Assembly: GCF_040645615.1 (NCBI RefSeq) | Contig: NZ_JBEYYO010000004.1 | Coordinates: 124,001 to 188,000 of the forward strand | Direction: 5' to 3' | DNA length: 64,000 nucleotides | DNA from: Glycomyces sp040645615 | GTDB taxonomy: Bacteria > Actinomycetota > Actinomycetes > Mycobacteriales > Micromonosporaceae | Part shown: positions 8,748 through 16,120 of the stretch, one piece after another | Layout of the letters: each line of letters opens with the position of its first letter | Position numbering within the stretch: the stretch's first letter is position 1 | The notes under the pieces: generated by a model | Told to the model about the DNA's origin: nothing | Seen by the model: only the letters and a program-made list of their open reading frames with translations | Databases searched by the model: none | Position numbers and translations under genes: made by a program

Positions 8748-9617
8748 ATGACAACAGTCGCGGTAATCGGTTCGGGACTCATGGGTTCCGGAATCGCCCA
8801 GGTCACAAGCTTGGGCGGTTCGGACGTCACTTTGGTCGACACGGACGCGGGCGCTCTGGAGCGCGCGCGGGCGGCGATCGAGAATTCACTGGAGCGCTTC
8901 GTCGCCAAGGGAAAGGTCAGCGCCGAGGACGCCGAGGCCGCGCAGGCCCGCATCTCGGTCGCCACCGACCTGAAGCAGGCGGCCGGGGCCGACATCGCCG
9001 TCGAGGCGGTCTTCGAGCGCCTCGCGGTCAAGCAGGAGGTGTTCCGGCAGCTCTCCGAGGTGTGCGCCCCGGACGCGGTGCTCGCCACCAACACCTCCGC
9101 GATCCCGATCACCGAGATCGCCGCCGCCGCGACCCACCCCGAGCGCGTGGTGGGCACCCACTTCTTCTCCCCGGTGCCGATGATGGCCCTGTGCGAGCTC
9201 GTGCGCGGCATCCACACCAGCGACGAGGCCCTCGCCAAGGCCAGGGCGTTCGCCGAGGCCGCCGGGAAGACCTGCGTGGTCGTCAACCGGGACGTGGCCG
9301 GGTTCGCCACCACCCGCCTGATCTGCGCGTTCGTGAACGAGGCGGCCCGGCTCGTGGAGGACGGCGTGATCTCCGCCGAGGACCTCGACACGGCCTGCCG
9401 CCTGGGCTTCGGGCACCCGATGGGCCCGCTCGCCACCGCCGACCTCACCGGCATCGACGTGATCACGCACGCCACCGAGAACATCTACGAGGACACGGCC
9501 GACCCGAAGTTCTTCCCGCCCGCCCTGCTGCGCCGCCTGGTCGCCGCGGGCGAGATCGGCCGCAAGAGCGGCAAGGGATTCTTCGACTACGAGAAGTTAT
9601 CCACAGGCTGTGGATAA
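8748..9617 (+). CDS. 3-hydroxyacyl-CoA (3-hydroxybutyryl-CoA) dehydrogenase
   Basis: NAD(P)-dependent oxidation or reduction of 3-hydroxyacyl-CoA, 289 residues. Rossmann motif GSGLMGSGIAQV at residues 8-19, catalytic region NTSAIPI and THFFSPVPMMALCELVRG with the active-site His, and C-terminal GFGHPMGPLATADLTGID. Length matches the short Hbd/FadB2 type. Translation apparently starts on a leaderless transcript. The last five codons and the TAA stop are part of a palindrome of two DnaA boxes (9597-9617). It is convergent with hadB across a shared terminator. A role in fatty acid or PHB metabolism is likely but unspecified. Confidence 0.92.
   Translation: MTTVAVIGSGLMGSGIAQVTSLGGSDVTLVDTDAGALERARAAIENSLERFVAKGKVSAEDAEAAQARISVATDLKQAAGADIAVEAVFERLAVKQEVFRQLSEVCAPDAVLATNTSAIPITEIAAAATHPERVVGTHFFSPVPMMALCELVRGIHTSDEALAKARAFAEAAGKTCVVVNRDVAGFATTRLICAFVNEAARLVEDGVISAEDLDTACRLGFGHPMGPLATADLTGIDVITHATENIYEDTADPKFFPPALLRRLVAAGEIGRKSGKGFFDYEKLSTGCG
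9597..9617. other. Pair of inverted consensus DnaA boxes
   Basis: TTATCCACA (9597-9605) and TGTGGATAA (9609-9617) are both perfect 9-mers of the DnaA box and sit head to head in a perfect 21-bp palindrome. The site overlaps the 3' end and stop codon of the dehydrogenase gene. No replication genes are nearby. Confidence 0.7.
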
Positions 9618-9621
9618 CGCG

Positions 9622-9651
9622 GAACGGCGCGGGCCTGAGCCCGCGCCGTTC
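9622..9651. terminator. Bidirectional terminator
   Basis: GAACGGCGCGGGC (9622-9634), loop CTGA, GCCCGCGCCGTTC (9639-9651), between the convergent dehydrogenase and hadB genes. Confidence 0.8.
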
Positions 9652-9663
9652 TGCGTTGACGTG

Positions 9664-10077
9664 CTAATACGTGAGCGTGGCCCGCGCGGGGGCCAGGACC
9701 CTCTCGCCGCCGCTGGTGACGGTGATCGCCAGCTCGACCGAACCGGCCTCGACCCCCCGGACCTTCGCCTCGATAGCGACCTCGGTGCCGGTGGGGGGCA
9801 CCACCACGGGCTTGGCGAAGCGGGCGGAGAAGTCGGTCAGGCTCGCGTCGGGGTCAGCCGTGGTGGCCCATTCGAGCACGGCCCGTGAGACCAGGCCCAT
9901 GGTGTACATGCCGTGGGCGATCACGTCGGGGAGCCCGGCGGCCTTCGCGGCGGCCTCGTCCTGATGGATCGGGTTGTGGTCCCCCGAGGCCTCGGCGTAC
10001 GCGACCAGGTCGGCGCGCGAGACGGGATAGGAGACGCTGAACACGGGCTCGCCCGCGGAGAGGTCGGCGAGGGTCAT
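9664..10077 (-). CDS. hadB: (3R)-hydroxyacyl-ACP dehydratase subunit HadB
   Basis: MaoC/hot-dog fold dehydratase, catalytic subunit of the HadAB complex that dehydrates 3-hydroxyacyl-ACP in fatty acid elongation. 137 residues with the hydratase-2 motif YAEASGDHNPIHQDEAAAKAAGLP (catalytic Asp and His) at about residues 28-51 and AHGMYTMG after it. ATG at 10077 overlaps the hadA stop as ATGA. Upstream gene order (tRNA-Thr, tRNA-Met, rpmG, hadA, hadB) matches mycobacteria; hadC is not present. Confidence 0.92.
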   Translation of the reverse strand: MTLADLSAGEPVFSVSYPVSRADLVAYAEASGDHNPIHQDEAAAKAAGLPDVIAHGMYTMGLVSRAVLEWATTADPDASLTDFSARFAKPVVVPPTGTEVAIEAKVRGVEAGSVELAITVTSGGERVLAPARATLTY

Positions 10078-10484
10078 GCGGATTCCCCAGTCGCCTCGGC
10101 GGCGACGAACAGAGTGGTCCACACCTCGGCGGCCACGCCTTCGGCGTCGGTCACGTCGGTGTGCAGCGAGAGGAGGTCGTTCCCGGCCACGGTCTTGATC
10201 GACTCGATGGTCACGGTGCAGGAGACTTCGGCCCCGGCGCGAAGGGTGCGGTGGTACGCGAAACGCTGCTCGCGGTGCAGGACGCGGCTCCAGTCGAGCC
10301 CGAAGTCGGGATCGTCGATGAGCCGCTCCGCCGCGGGCAGCGTGAGCGATATGAGGTAGGTCGGGGGTACGACAACGCTGTCCGCCAGACCCAGGGCCTG
10401 AGCGAAACGGGTCACCGAGTCGGCGGCGATCGCCGCAGGTGCGGTTGTCGGCAAGGACCGGCCCACATACGAAGTGTTGAGCAT
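10074..10484 (-). CDS. hadA: (3R)-hydroxyacyl-ACP dehydratase subunit HadA
   Basis: FAS1-like dehydratase (MaoC-like N-terminal, hot-dog) domain, 136 residues; the substrate-binding partner of HadB. Seen: YVGRSLPTTAPAAIAADSVTRFAQALG at the N-terminus, VVPPTYLISLTLPAAE, then LHREQRFAYHRTLRAGAEVSCTVTIES, the segment conserved in HadA. ATG at 10484 lies 16 bases after the rpmG stop; no clear ribosome site, so translation may depend on coupling to rpmG. Confidence 0.88.
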   Translation of the reverse strand: MLNTSYVGRSLPTTAPAAIAADSVTRFAQALGLADSVVVPPTYLISLTLPAAERLIDDPDFGLDWSRVLHREQRFAYHRTLRAGAEVSCTVTIESIKTVAGNDLLSLHTDVTDAEGVAAEVWTTLFVAAEATGESA

Positions 10485-10500
10485 GTGCCGGACTGCGGGT

Positions 10501-10668
10501 CTAGCGGGTCTCTTTGTGGACCTGCGAGGCCTTGCAGCGCGGGCAGTACTTCTTGAGCTCGAGCCGGTCGGGGTGGTTCCGCCGGTTCTTCTTCGTGATG
10601 TAGTTGCGCTCCTTGCACTCCACGCACGCCATGGTGATCTTGGGGCGGACGTCAGTAGCCTTGGCCAC
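10501..10668 (-). CDS. rpmG: 50S ribosomal protein L33
   Basis: 55-residue L33 of the zinc-binding type: CVEC at about residues 15-18 and CPRC at 42-45 form the four-Cys ribbon. The body (ERNYITKKNRRNHPDRLELKKYCPRC) is standard for the protein. GTG start at 10668 (VAKATDVRPK) with GGAAGG about nine bases upstream. First protein gene after tRNA-Met in the conserved tRNA-rpmG-hadAB order. Confidence 0.95.
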   Translation of the reverse strand: MAKATDVRPKITMACVECKERNYITKKNRRNHPDRLELKKYCPRCKASQVHKETR

Positions 10669-10765
10669 GATGAGTGCCTTCCTCTAGCCGAACTGGTCTC
10701 GCGACCGGTTCTGTGAACAAAACAAAGCGCGACCAGCCTAGCTCGGTAGTCGCGCTGAACAAAAG

Positions 10766-10837
10766 TAGCGATGGGCAGGATCGAACTGCCGACACAACGA
10801 TTATGAGTCGTTTGCTCTACCACTGAGCTACACCGCC
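10766..10837 (-). tRNA. tRNA-Met (CAU)
   Basis: Cloverleaf on the minus strand: acceptor GGCGGTG with CATCGCT (one G-U pair at each of two positions), D-arm GCTCAGTGGTAGAGC, anticodon loop CTCATAA in stem ACGA/TCGT, T-arm GGCAGTTCGATCCTGCC. Discriminator A. CCA is not encoded. The A-T and G-U acceptor pairs fit the elongator form rather than the initiator. Confidence 0.95.
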
Positions 10838-10913
10838 GTGCGCTCACTGCCGCCAGATTGGCTCTGGGTGAGCAGTACAACACTGTTTCGGTGAACACCT
10901 GACAGTGTTTCCG

Positions 10914-10986
10914 AGCCCCCTTACGGAATCGAACCGTAGACCTTCTCCTTACCATGGAGACGCTCTGCCGACTGAGCTAAGGGGGC
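10914..10986 (-). tRNA. tRNA-Thr (GGU)
   Basis: Acceptor GCCCCCT/AGGGGGC, D-arm GCTCAGTCGGCAGAGC, anticodon loop ATGGTAA in stem TCTCC/GGAGA, T-arm TACGGTTCGATTCCGTA, discriminator U. It is transcribed before tRNA-Met. The 76 bases between the two tRNAs hold the inverted repeat AACACTGT (10879-10886)/ACAGTGTT (10902-10909). Confidence 0.95.
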
Positions 10987-11095
10987 GTTCGCGAAGCTTC
11001 CCTCGCGGCCTTGACAAGAGTACATGATCCCGGCGGCGCGGCCGAGGCGGGGCCCGGTCTGCGGCGCGGGCCACAGGCCTGCCGCCGGAGGGGTT

Positions 11096-13621
11096 TCAGA
11101 CCGCGCGCAGGCGGGTCTGACCGCGGCCCCGGTTCTCCAGCCAGGCCGCGAAGCGGTCGGGCGGGAGCGGCCGGGAGAAGTAGTAGCCCTGGCCCACGGC
11201 GCAGTCGAGCTCGCGCAGCTCGGCGACCGTCTCGTGGGCCTCGATGCCCTCGGCCACCACGCTGATCGCGAAGTGCTTGGCCAGGCCCAGCACGGCCTCC
11301 ACGATCGCGCGGTCGTCGGCGTCGGTGGCCATGCCCTGGACGAAGCGCAGGTCGATCTTGATCTCCTGCACCGGAAGCCGCCGCAGGTAGGCCAGCGACG
11401 AGTAGCCGGTGCCGAAGTCGTCGACCGAGAGGCGCACGCCCATCTCGTGGAGGCGGTCGAGCGCGGGCGTGAGCCGGGGCTCCCCGGCGACCACGTCGTC
11501 CTCGGTGATCTCGAACGTGAGCCGCTCGGGCGCGACGCCGTGCAGGTCCAACAGTTCGGCGACCTTGCCGGGGAACTCGGCGTCGGCCAGGGTCCGCGGC
11601 GAGAGGTTCACGGCCATCGGGAGCGGCCCGTCGGGACCGGCCCATTCGGCCGAGCGGCGCAGGGCCTCGGCGAGCACGAGCTCGGTGAGCTGCCCGAGCT
11701 GGCCGGTGGAGTTCGCCACCGGGATGAACTCCTCGGGCGAGACCAGCCCGTAGGTCGGGTGCGGCCAGCGCACCAGCGCTTCGGCGCCGGCCACGGAGCC
11801 GGGGGCGTCGGCGGGCACGTCGAGGCGGACCTTGGGCTGGAAGTGCACTTCGAGCTCGCCGCGGTCGAGGGCGCGGCGCAGGTCGGCGGCGAGGCCGATG
11901 CGGCGCAGGCTCTCCGATTCGAGGCCCGAGTGGTAGAGCTGCACCCCGTCGGCGGTGTTCTTGGCCTGGCGGGTCGCGCCGTCGGCGCGTTTGAGCAGTT
12001 CGTCGGCGTCGGCGGCGAAGTCGGGGTGGGTGACGACGCCGACGGCGGCGGAGAGGGAGACGGCGACGCCGCCGAACTCGAAGGAGCCCTGGAGGTCGGC
12101 GCGGAGGCGCCGGGCGGTCTCGACGGCGGCTTCGGTGGAGGCCAGCCGGGTCTGGAGGATGAACTCGTCGGAGTCGATGCGGCCGATGAAGGACGCGGCC
12201 GGGGCGTTGGCCTTGAGCCGTTCGGCGAACTCCTTGAGCGCGGTGTCGCCGGCCTCGTGGCCGAGCGCGTCGTTGATCTCGTGGAGTCCGTCGATGTCGA
12301 ACATGAGCACGGCCACGACTTCACCGGGGACGGTGATCGAGAGCGCCTCCTGGAGCGCGCCGAGCGAGCGGCGGCGGCTGGGGAGCCCGGTGAGCGGGTC
12401 GTGGTAGGCGTCGTAGCGCAGCTGGTCGAGCAGCCGCTCGTTCTGGACGGCGATGCCCACGTTGGCGGCGATGGTCTCCAGGAGTTGGAGGTCGACGGCG
12501 ACGAAGTGGGAGAGTTCGCCGCCGATGCGGTCGGCCACCGAGAGGCAGCCGTAGACCTCGTCGCCCGAGCGCAGCGGGACGAGCATCGCGCCGCGCAGCC
12601 CTGAGGATTCGAGCAGTTCGCGCTGGGCCCTGGTGCCGTTCTTGGGGCTGAGGAGCAGTCCGCTGCCCGATGCCATGACGCCCTGCTGGAGTTCGTCGGG
12701 GATCGGGTCGAGGTCGGTGAGGCCGGCGTCGTCGAGCGAGGAGGTGAGGCGGATCTCGCCGTACCGGCCGGCGCGTGGCACCCACACCGTGGCCGACTCG
12801 GCGGAGAGGATGTCCCGGAGGCGCCCGAGCATGGCGTCGATGAGCCGCTTGGAGGCGACGGAGTCGACCACGAGCTGCGTGAAGTCGTTGAGCTCGCGCA
12901 GCACCTGCCGCTGGCGGCGCAGGGCCATGTAGGAGCGGGTGAGGTAGACGAACGCGACGACGATGGCGGCGATGAGCACCGCCGACCACACGGTGGCGTC
13001 GAGGAGCACCAGGAACACGACGCCGACGCACGCGGCCAGGATCGGGCCGATCAGGGTGAGGGTGAAGCCGATCCAGGCCTTGACCACCGAGTCCCAGCCG
13101 GACATGAAGTACAGCATCAGGGAGATGAAGACGGTGGTGAACAGGCTGGTGATCACGATGGCCGAGACCAGGACGAGCCAAGTGCGCGGATCGGCCGCGG
13201 CCCCGAGTGTCATGTACTGCACGTAGAGCGCGGCCATGACGGTGCCGCCGGTGGTGAGTCCGGCGTTGAAGGTGGGCTTGAGCAGCCCGATGTCCTCGCG
13301 CACGTACCGGCTCGCGTAGTACAGGACCGAGGCGAGGCACTTGGTGGCGACGACCCAGAAGGGCGGCAGGTAGAACAGCGCGATGATCAGCGGGATGTCG
13401 GTGAGGTTGAACGAGATCCGCATCCCGCGGGCGTGGTGCTGGACCAGGAGTCCCTGCGCGATCGTGAACGCCACGACGAAGATCGCCAGTTGGACGACCG
13501 GGAACGAGTCGGGCGGGCCGAAGAGGACGAGGCCCCCGAGGCCGATGGACACGACGAGGCCGGTGATGACCGGGGGCATGACACGGAAGAGTCTCGCGTG
13601 TCGCTCCCGGTTCACCGGCAT
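11096..13621 (-). CDS. Membrane GAF-GGDEF-EAL cyclic-di-GMP protein
   Basis: 841 residues. Residues 15-235 hold about seven membrane helices, 250-410 a GAF sensor, 430-590 a GGDEF domain and 600-840 an EAL domain. The EAL part keeps EALVRW, AVNLSPR, FEITE, DDFGTGYSSL, IKID, VVAEGIEAHE and GQGYYFSRPLP, so phosphodiesterase activity is likely, although the usual second-motif AEETG reads ANSTG. The GGDEF signature is degenerate (RIDSDEF, lacking GG), so cyclase activity is doubtful and it may only bind GTP. ATG at 13621 has no strong ribosome site and lies 25 bases after the GSGEIA repeat gene, pointing to one operon. The open frame upstream to 13789 is only the antiparallel-frame reading of those repeats. 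Confidence 0.9.
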   Translation of the reverse strand: MPVNRERHARLFRVMPPVITGLVVSIGLGGLVLFGPPDSFPVVQLAIFVVAFTIAQGLLVQHHARGMRISFNLTDIPLIIALFYLPPFWVVATKCLASVLYYASRYVREDIGLLKPTFNAGLTTGGTVMAALYVQYMTLGAAADPRTWLVLVSAIVITSLFTTVFISLMLYFMSGWDSVVKAWIGFTLTLIGPILAACVGVVFLVLLDATVWSAVLIAAIVVAFVYLTRSYMALRRQRQVLRELNDFTQLVVDSVASKRLIDAMLGRLRDILSAESATVWVPRAGRYGEIRLTSSLDDAGLTDLDPIPDELQQGVMASGSGLLLSPKNGTRAQRELLESSGLRGAMLVPLRSGDEVYGCLSVADRIGGELSHFVAVDLQLLETIAANVGIAVQNERLLDQLRYDAYHDPLTGLPSRRRSLGALQEALSITVPGEVVAVLMFDIDGLHEINDALGHEAGDTALKEFAERLKANAPAASFIGRIDSDEFILQTRLASTEAAVETARRLRADLQGSFEFGGVAVSLSAAVGVVTHPDFAADADELLKRADGATRQAKNTADGVQLYHSGLESESLRRIGLAADLRRALDRGELEVHFQPKVRLDVPADAPGSVAGAEALVRWPHPTYGLVSPEEFIPVANSTGQLGQLTELVLAEALRRSAEWAGPDGPLPMAVNLSPRTLADAEFPGKVAELLDLHGVAPERLTFEITEDDVVAGEPRLTPALDRLHEMGVRLSVDDFGTGYSSLAYLRRLPVQEIKIDLRFVQGMATDADDRAIVEAVLGLAKHFAISVVAEGIEAHETVAELRELDCAVGQGYYFSRPLPPDRFAAWLENRGRGQTRLRAV

Positions 13622-13646
13622 CTCGTTCGGGCCCTGGCGAGGAGGG

Positions 13647-13898
13647 TCAGGCGATTTCGCCCGAACCGCCATTGGCGATCTCGCCCGAACCGGTGGCGCG
13701 CGCGATCTCGCCCGAACCGCCGTTGGCGATCTCGCCGGAACCGTTGGTGAGGGCGATCTCGCCCGAACCGGTGGCGCGCGCGATCTCACCGGAGCCGCCC
13801 GCGTTCGCGGCGGAAGCCGTGCCGGCGATCAAGCCGAGCGCAAGCAGTCCGGTAGCGGCGGCGGCGCCGATTCGCTTGAAGAGTCTGGCCGGATTCAC
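13647..13898 (-). CDS. Secreted GSGEIA hexapeptide-repeat protein
   Basis: 83 residues from a GTG at 13898 with GGGAGG four bases upstream. Residues 1-33 form a clear Sec signal peptide: basic MNPARLFKRI, hydrophobic GAAAATGLLALGLIAG, cleavage region ASAANA. The mature part, about 50 residues, is almost entirely six copies of GSGEIA (35-40, 44-49, 53-58, 61-66, 70-75, 78-83) separated by RAT, LTN or NG; the last copy ends at the stop. There is no Cys, no membrane anchor and no sortase motif. I recognise no family. Context: directly upstream of, and probably co-transcribed with, the membrane c-di-GMP protein. Possible roles are a multi-copy peptide signal precursor, an extracellular matrix peptide or a ligand of the sensor; none is shown by the sequence. 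Confidence 0.7.
   Translation of the reverse strand: MNPARLFKRIGAAAATGLLALGLIAGTASAANAGGSGEIARATGSGEIALTNGSGEIANGGSGEIARATGSGEIANGGSGEIA
13650..13800 (-). repeat. Coding tandem repeats of the GSGEIA gene
   Basis: Minus-strand core GGTTCGGGCGAGATCGCC occurs six times with few changes, spaced 24 or 27 bases. A 48-base higher-order unit (GGSGEIARATGSGEIA) is present twice. All spacings are multiples of three, so the reading frame is kept. Such repeats can expand and contract by slippage. Confidence 0.85.
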
Positions 13899-14115
13899 GA
13901 GGCCTCCCGTGAGGTGTGGGTATGTGCTGTCAAGGGGACCAGTGAGCCCATGGTGCCACAGTCGGCTCGCCATAGGGAAGGCTTGCGACCGTGATTCTCG
14001 CGCTCTTTCTGGTTCAGCCGCACGAGTGAGTGCGACATCGCACCATTCTCGCCGATGCCTCACGTGCGGTCGCACACGGGTCGGCCGTTCGCGGCCCCTG
14101 CCACCGGACCCTCGA

Positions 14116-14134
14116 ATAGGTTAGGCTTGCCTTA
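14116..14134 (+). promoter_or_regulatory. IdeR/DtxR iron box
   Basis: ATAGGTTAGGCTTGCCTTA matches the actinobacterial IdeR/DtxR consensus TTAGGTTAGGCTAACCTAA at 15 of 19 positions. It lies 53 bases before the heme oxygenase start. Iron-dependent repression of heme breakdown is the expected logic. Confidence 0.8.
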
Positions 14135-14186
14135 CCCTTCCTTGCGACCAGAGCCCGACGAACCAGACCCCGATAGGACGAGGCCA

Positions 14187-15152
14187 ATGCCTGCTGACAC
14201 CGCCGAACCCACCCCCTTCTCGGCCCGCATCCGCGAGGCCTCCTGGTCTCGCCACCAGGGGCTCGACCCCTCGGCGGGCGACGAGGCCGAGCGCGCGCCC
14301 GGCGTGTTCGACAGGCTCTTCGACGGTTCGTTGAGTGTGGACGACTACACCCGCTGGCACGCCCAGCAGTACTTCGTCTACGAGGCGATCGAGGCCGCAG
14401 CGGCCCGGTTCGGGGACGACCCGGTGGCCGGACCGCTGGTCTACGACGAGCTCGCTCGCCTGGCCGCGATCGAAGCGGACCTCAAGTTCCTCATGGGCCC
14501 CAAGTGGCGCTCGGGGATCGTCCCGCTCCCTGCGACGCAGGCCTATGTCGACCGCATCACCGAGGTGACCTCGGACTGGCCCGGCGGCTACATCGCCCAC
14601 GCGTACACCCGCTACCTCGGCGACCTCTCCGGCGGGCAGGCGTTCGGCAAGGCCGCCAAGCGGAACTACGGCTTCAACGGCGAGGGCGCCTCGTTCTACA
14701 CCTTCGAGGGCATCGCCAGCCCGAAGAAGTTCAAGGACGAGTACCGCTCGCGCCTGGACGCGGTCGAGCTCACCGAGGCCGACCGCCTCCGCGTCATCGA
14801 CGAGGTGCTCTTGGCCTACGACCACAACGGCGCGATGCTCGCCGCGCTCGGGGCCCAGATCGGCACGAACCCCTTCTCCCCCAAGGTCGTGGCCGCGATC
14901 TGCCACCACATGAACACCGACCACGCCGCCGACACGCTCGTGATCTGCCAGGGCGAGGGCGGGCAGGCCGAGGCCGAGTCGGCCCGCATGACCGGCTTCG
15001 ACGGGACCGGCGCGGACTTCCTCGCCAGCGTCGGCGGCGAAGCGGTCCCGGTCCGGATCACCTGGGCCGCACCGCTGTCCGAGCGCGCCGAGGTGCGCCC
15101 GGAGATCGTGCGGATCTTCACCGAGTCGAAGGCCGCCCTCGAGAACGCCTGA
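14187..15152 (+). CDS. Heme oxygenase fused to a DUF2470 domain
   Basis: Opens heme to biliverdin, CO and iron, releasing iron under starvation. Residues 1-220 are a canonical heme oxygenase with the signature YLGDLSGGQAFGKAAK near 146-161; His in SWSRHQG near residue 19 is the probable heme ligand. Residues about 232-321 (AAICHHMNTDHAADTLVICQ onward) are a DUF2470 domain, otherwise known from HugZ/HutZ-type heme-degrading proteins with a different fold. 321 residues against about 215 for HmuO. ATG at 14187 with GAGG seven bases upstream; iron box at 14116-14134. An IdeR/DtxR-controlled fusion of two heme-handling modules. Confidence 0.88.
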   Translation: MPADTAEPTPFSARIREASWSRHQGLDPSAGDEAERAPGVFDRLFDGSLSVDDYTRWHAQQYFVYEAIEAAAARFGDDPVAGPLVYDELARLAAIEADLKFLMGPKWRSGIVPLPATQAYVDRITEVTSDWPGGYIAHAYTRYLGDLSGGQAFGKAAKRNYGFNGEGASFYTFEGIASPKKFKDEYRSRLDAVELTEADRLRVIDEVLLAYDHNGAMLAALGAQIGTNPFSPKVVAAICHHMNTDHAADTLVICQGEGGQAEAESARMTGFDGTGADFLASVGGEAVPVRITWAAPLSERAEVRPEIVRIFTESKAALENA

Positions 15153-15188
15153 GCCCTACCGGTACCGAATGTCCGAAACGCCGCGACA

Positions 15189-15221
15189 CGCCGGGCGGTG
15201 ACGAATCTCGCCCGCCCGGCG
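15189..15221 (+). terminator. Hairpin after the heme oxygenase gene
   Basis: CGCCGGGCGG (15189-15198) pairs with CCGCCCGGCG (15212-15221), 37 bases after the stop codon; no U-tract. The remaining bases to 15337 are GC-rich and could fold, but I could not recognise a known riboswitch in them. Confidence 0.6.
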
Positions 15222-15337
15222 CGAGCGGCGTTACGGTGTCCCGGTCATGCTCACGGTCGGCCCCCCGGAGCCCCGCCGCCTCGCGGCGAGGGACCAGAGC
15301 CCCGGCCGTAGAGCTCCGCCCGGACCCGGAGGAACGA

Positions 15338-16120
15338 TTGTCCGACACCGGACCGGTGGCCGCCTACACGATCAGGCGACACGCCGCCCGGCCGCACCGC
15401 ACGAGGGGCCAGCACCGCCGCTCGTGGGCCGCCGAACTCTCCCCGCTCCTGGAGGGGACCCAGCGCCGCTACAACGCGGTCGTGGGGTCCGCCGTCGCCG
15501 GAGCCTCGATCGTCGCGCTCGCCGCGTCCACGGGCCTGCCCTCCGATGAGGAGCGCGCCCCGCAGTCGCAGGCGGTGGCCGACATCGCCGCCTTGGCGGC
15601 CGAAGCCGGTGCCTCGCAGGCCGAATCCGAAGGAGCGGCCCAGGACGCGGCACTGCCAGCGAACGCCGACGAGGCGGACGCCCCGGTCGAGGCCGAGCGG
15701 TCCTCGCCCGTGGCTCCCCAAGCGCCGCAGATCAAGTGGACCCCGATGCTCGACGAGGTGACCGTCACGTCCCTGTTCGGGCAGCGGTGGGGCCGCAGCC
15801 ACAACGGGATCGACCTCGGGGCCGCGACCGGCGACCCGGTCTACGCGGCCTACCCGGGCACGATCAAGCACGCCGGGTGGGAGTCCGGGTTCGGGAACCT
15901 CGTGATCATCGACCACGGCGACGGCGTCGAAACCTACTACGCGCACAACTCCGAGATCAAAGTGCGCGAAGGCGACCGCGTCGACGCCGGCGACCGGATC
16001 GCCCTCGCGGGGAACACCGGTTTCTCGTTCGGCTCCCACGTGCACTTCGAGGTCCACGTGGACGGAAGGCCGGTCGAGCCCCTGGACTACCTCGCCGGGG
16101 TGGGGCTCGAACTGCGTTAA
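15338..16120 (+). CDS. M23 (LytM-type) peptidoglycan endopeptidase
   Basis: 260 residues. Basic N-terminus, one membrane helix (about residues 45-65), an Ala/Glu-rich linker with many AAE/ADA repeats, then a LytM domain from about 145. The zinc ligands of the HxxxD and HxH motifs are present in SHNGIDLG and SHVHFEVHVDG. It cleaves peptide bridges of the cell wall outside the membrane. TTG start at 15338 chosen because GGAGG lies six bases upstream. Its TAA stop overlaps the stop of the convergent pcrA gene (16117-16120). Confidence 0.87.
   Translation: MSDTGPVAAYTIRRHAARPHRTRGQHRRSWAAELSPLLEGTQRRYNAVVGSAVAGASIVALAASTGLPSDEERAPQSQAVADIAALAAEAGASQAESEGAAQDAALPANADEADAPVEAERSSPVAPQAPQIKWTPMLDEVTVTSLFGQRWGRSHNGIDLGAATGDPVYAAYPGTIKHAGWESGFGNLVIIDHGDGVETYYAHNSEIKVREGDRVDAGDRIALAGNTGFSFGSHVHFEVHVDGRPVEPLDYLAGVGLELR

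Noticed and set aside
11024..12604. 526-codon plus-strand frame opposite the GGDEF-EAL gene
   Set aside because: Shadow frame; residues are dominated by G, E, V, A and D as expected for the complement of the real gene.
13650..13800. Repeats that could be mistaken for a CRISPR array
   Set aside because: The repeats are short, in frame, part of a coding sequence with a signal peptide and have no unique spacers; no cas gene is present.
15153..15337. Possible c-di-AMP (ydaO) riboswitch before the M23 peptidase
   Set aside because: Riboswitches of this class often precede wall hydrolases in actinobacteria, but the conserved sequence elements were not found; only a terminator-like hairpin is convincing.
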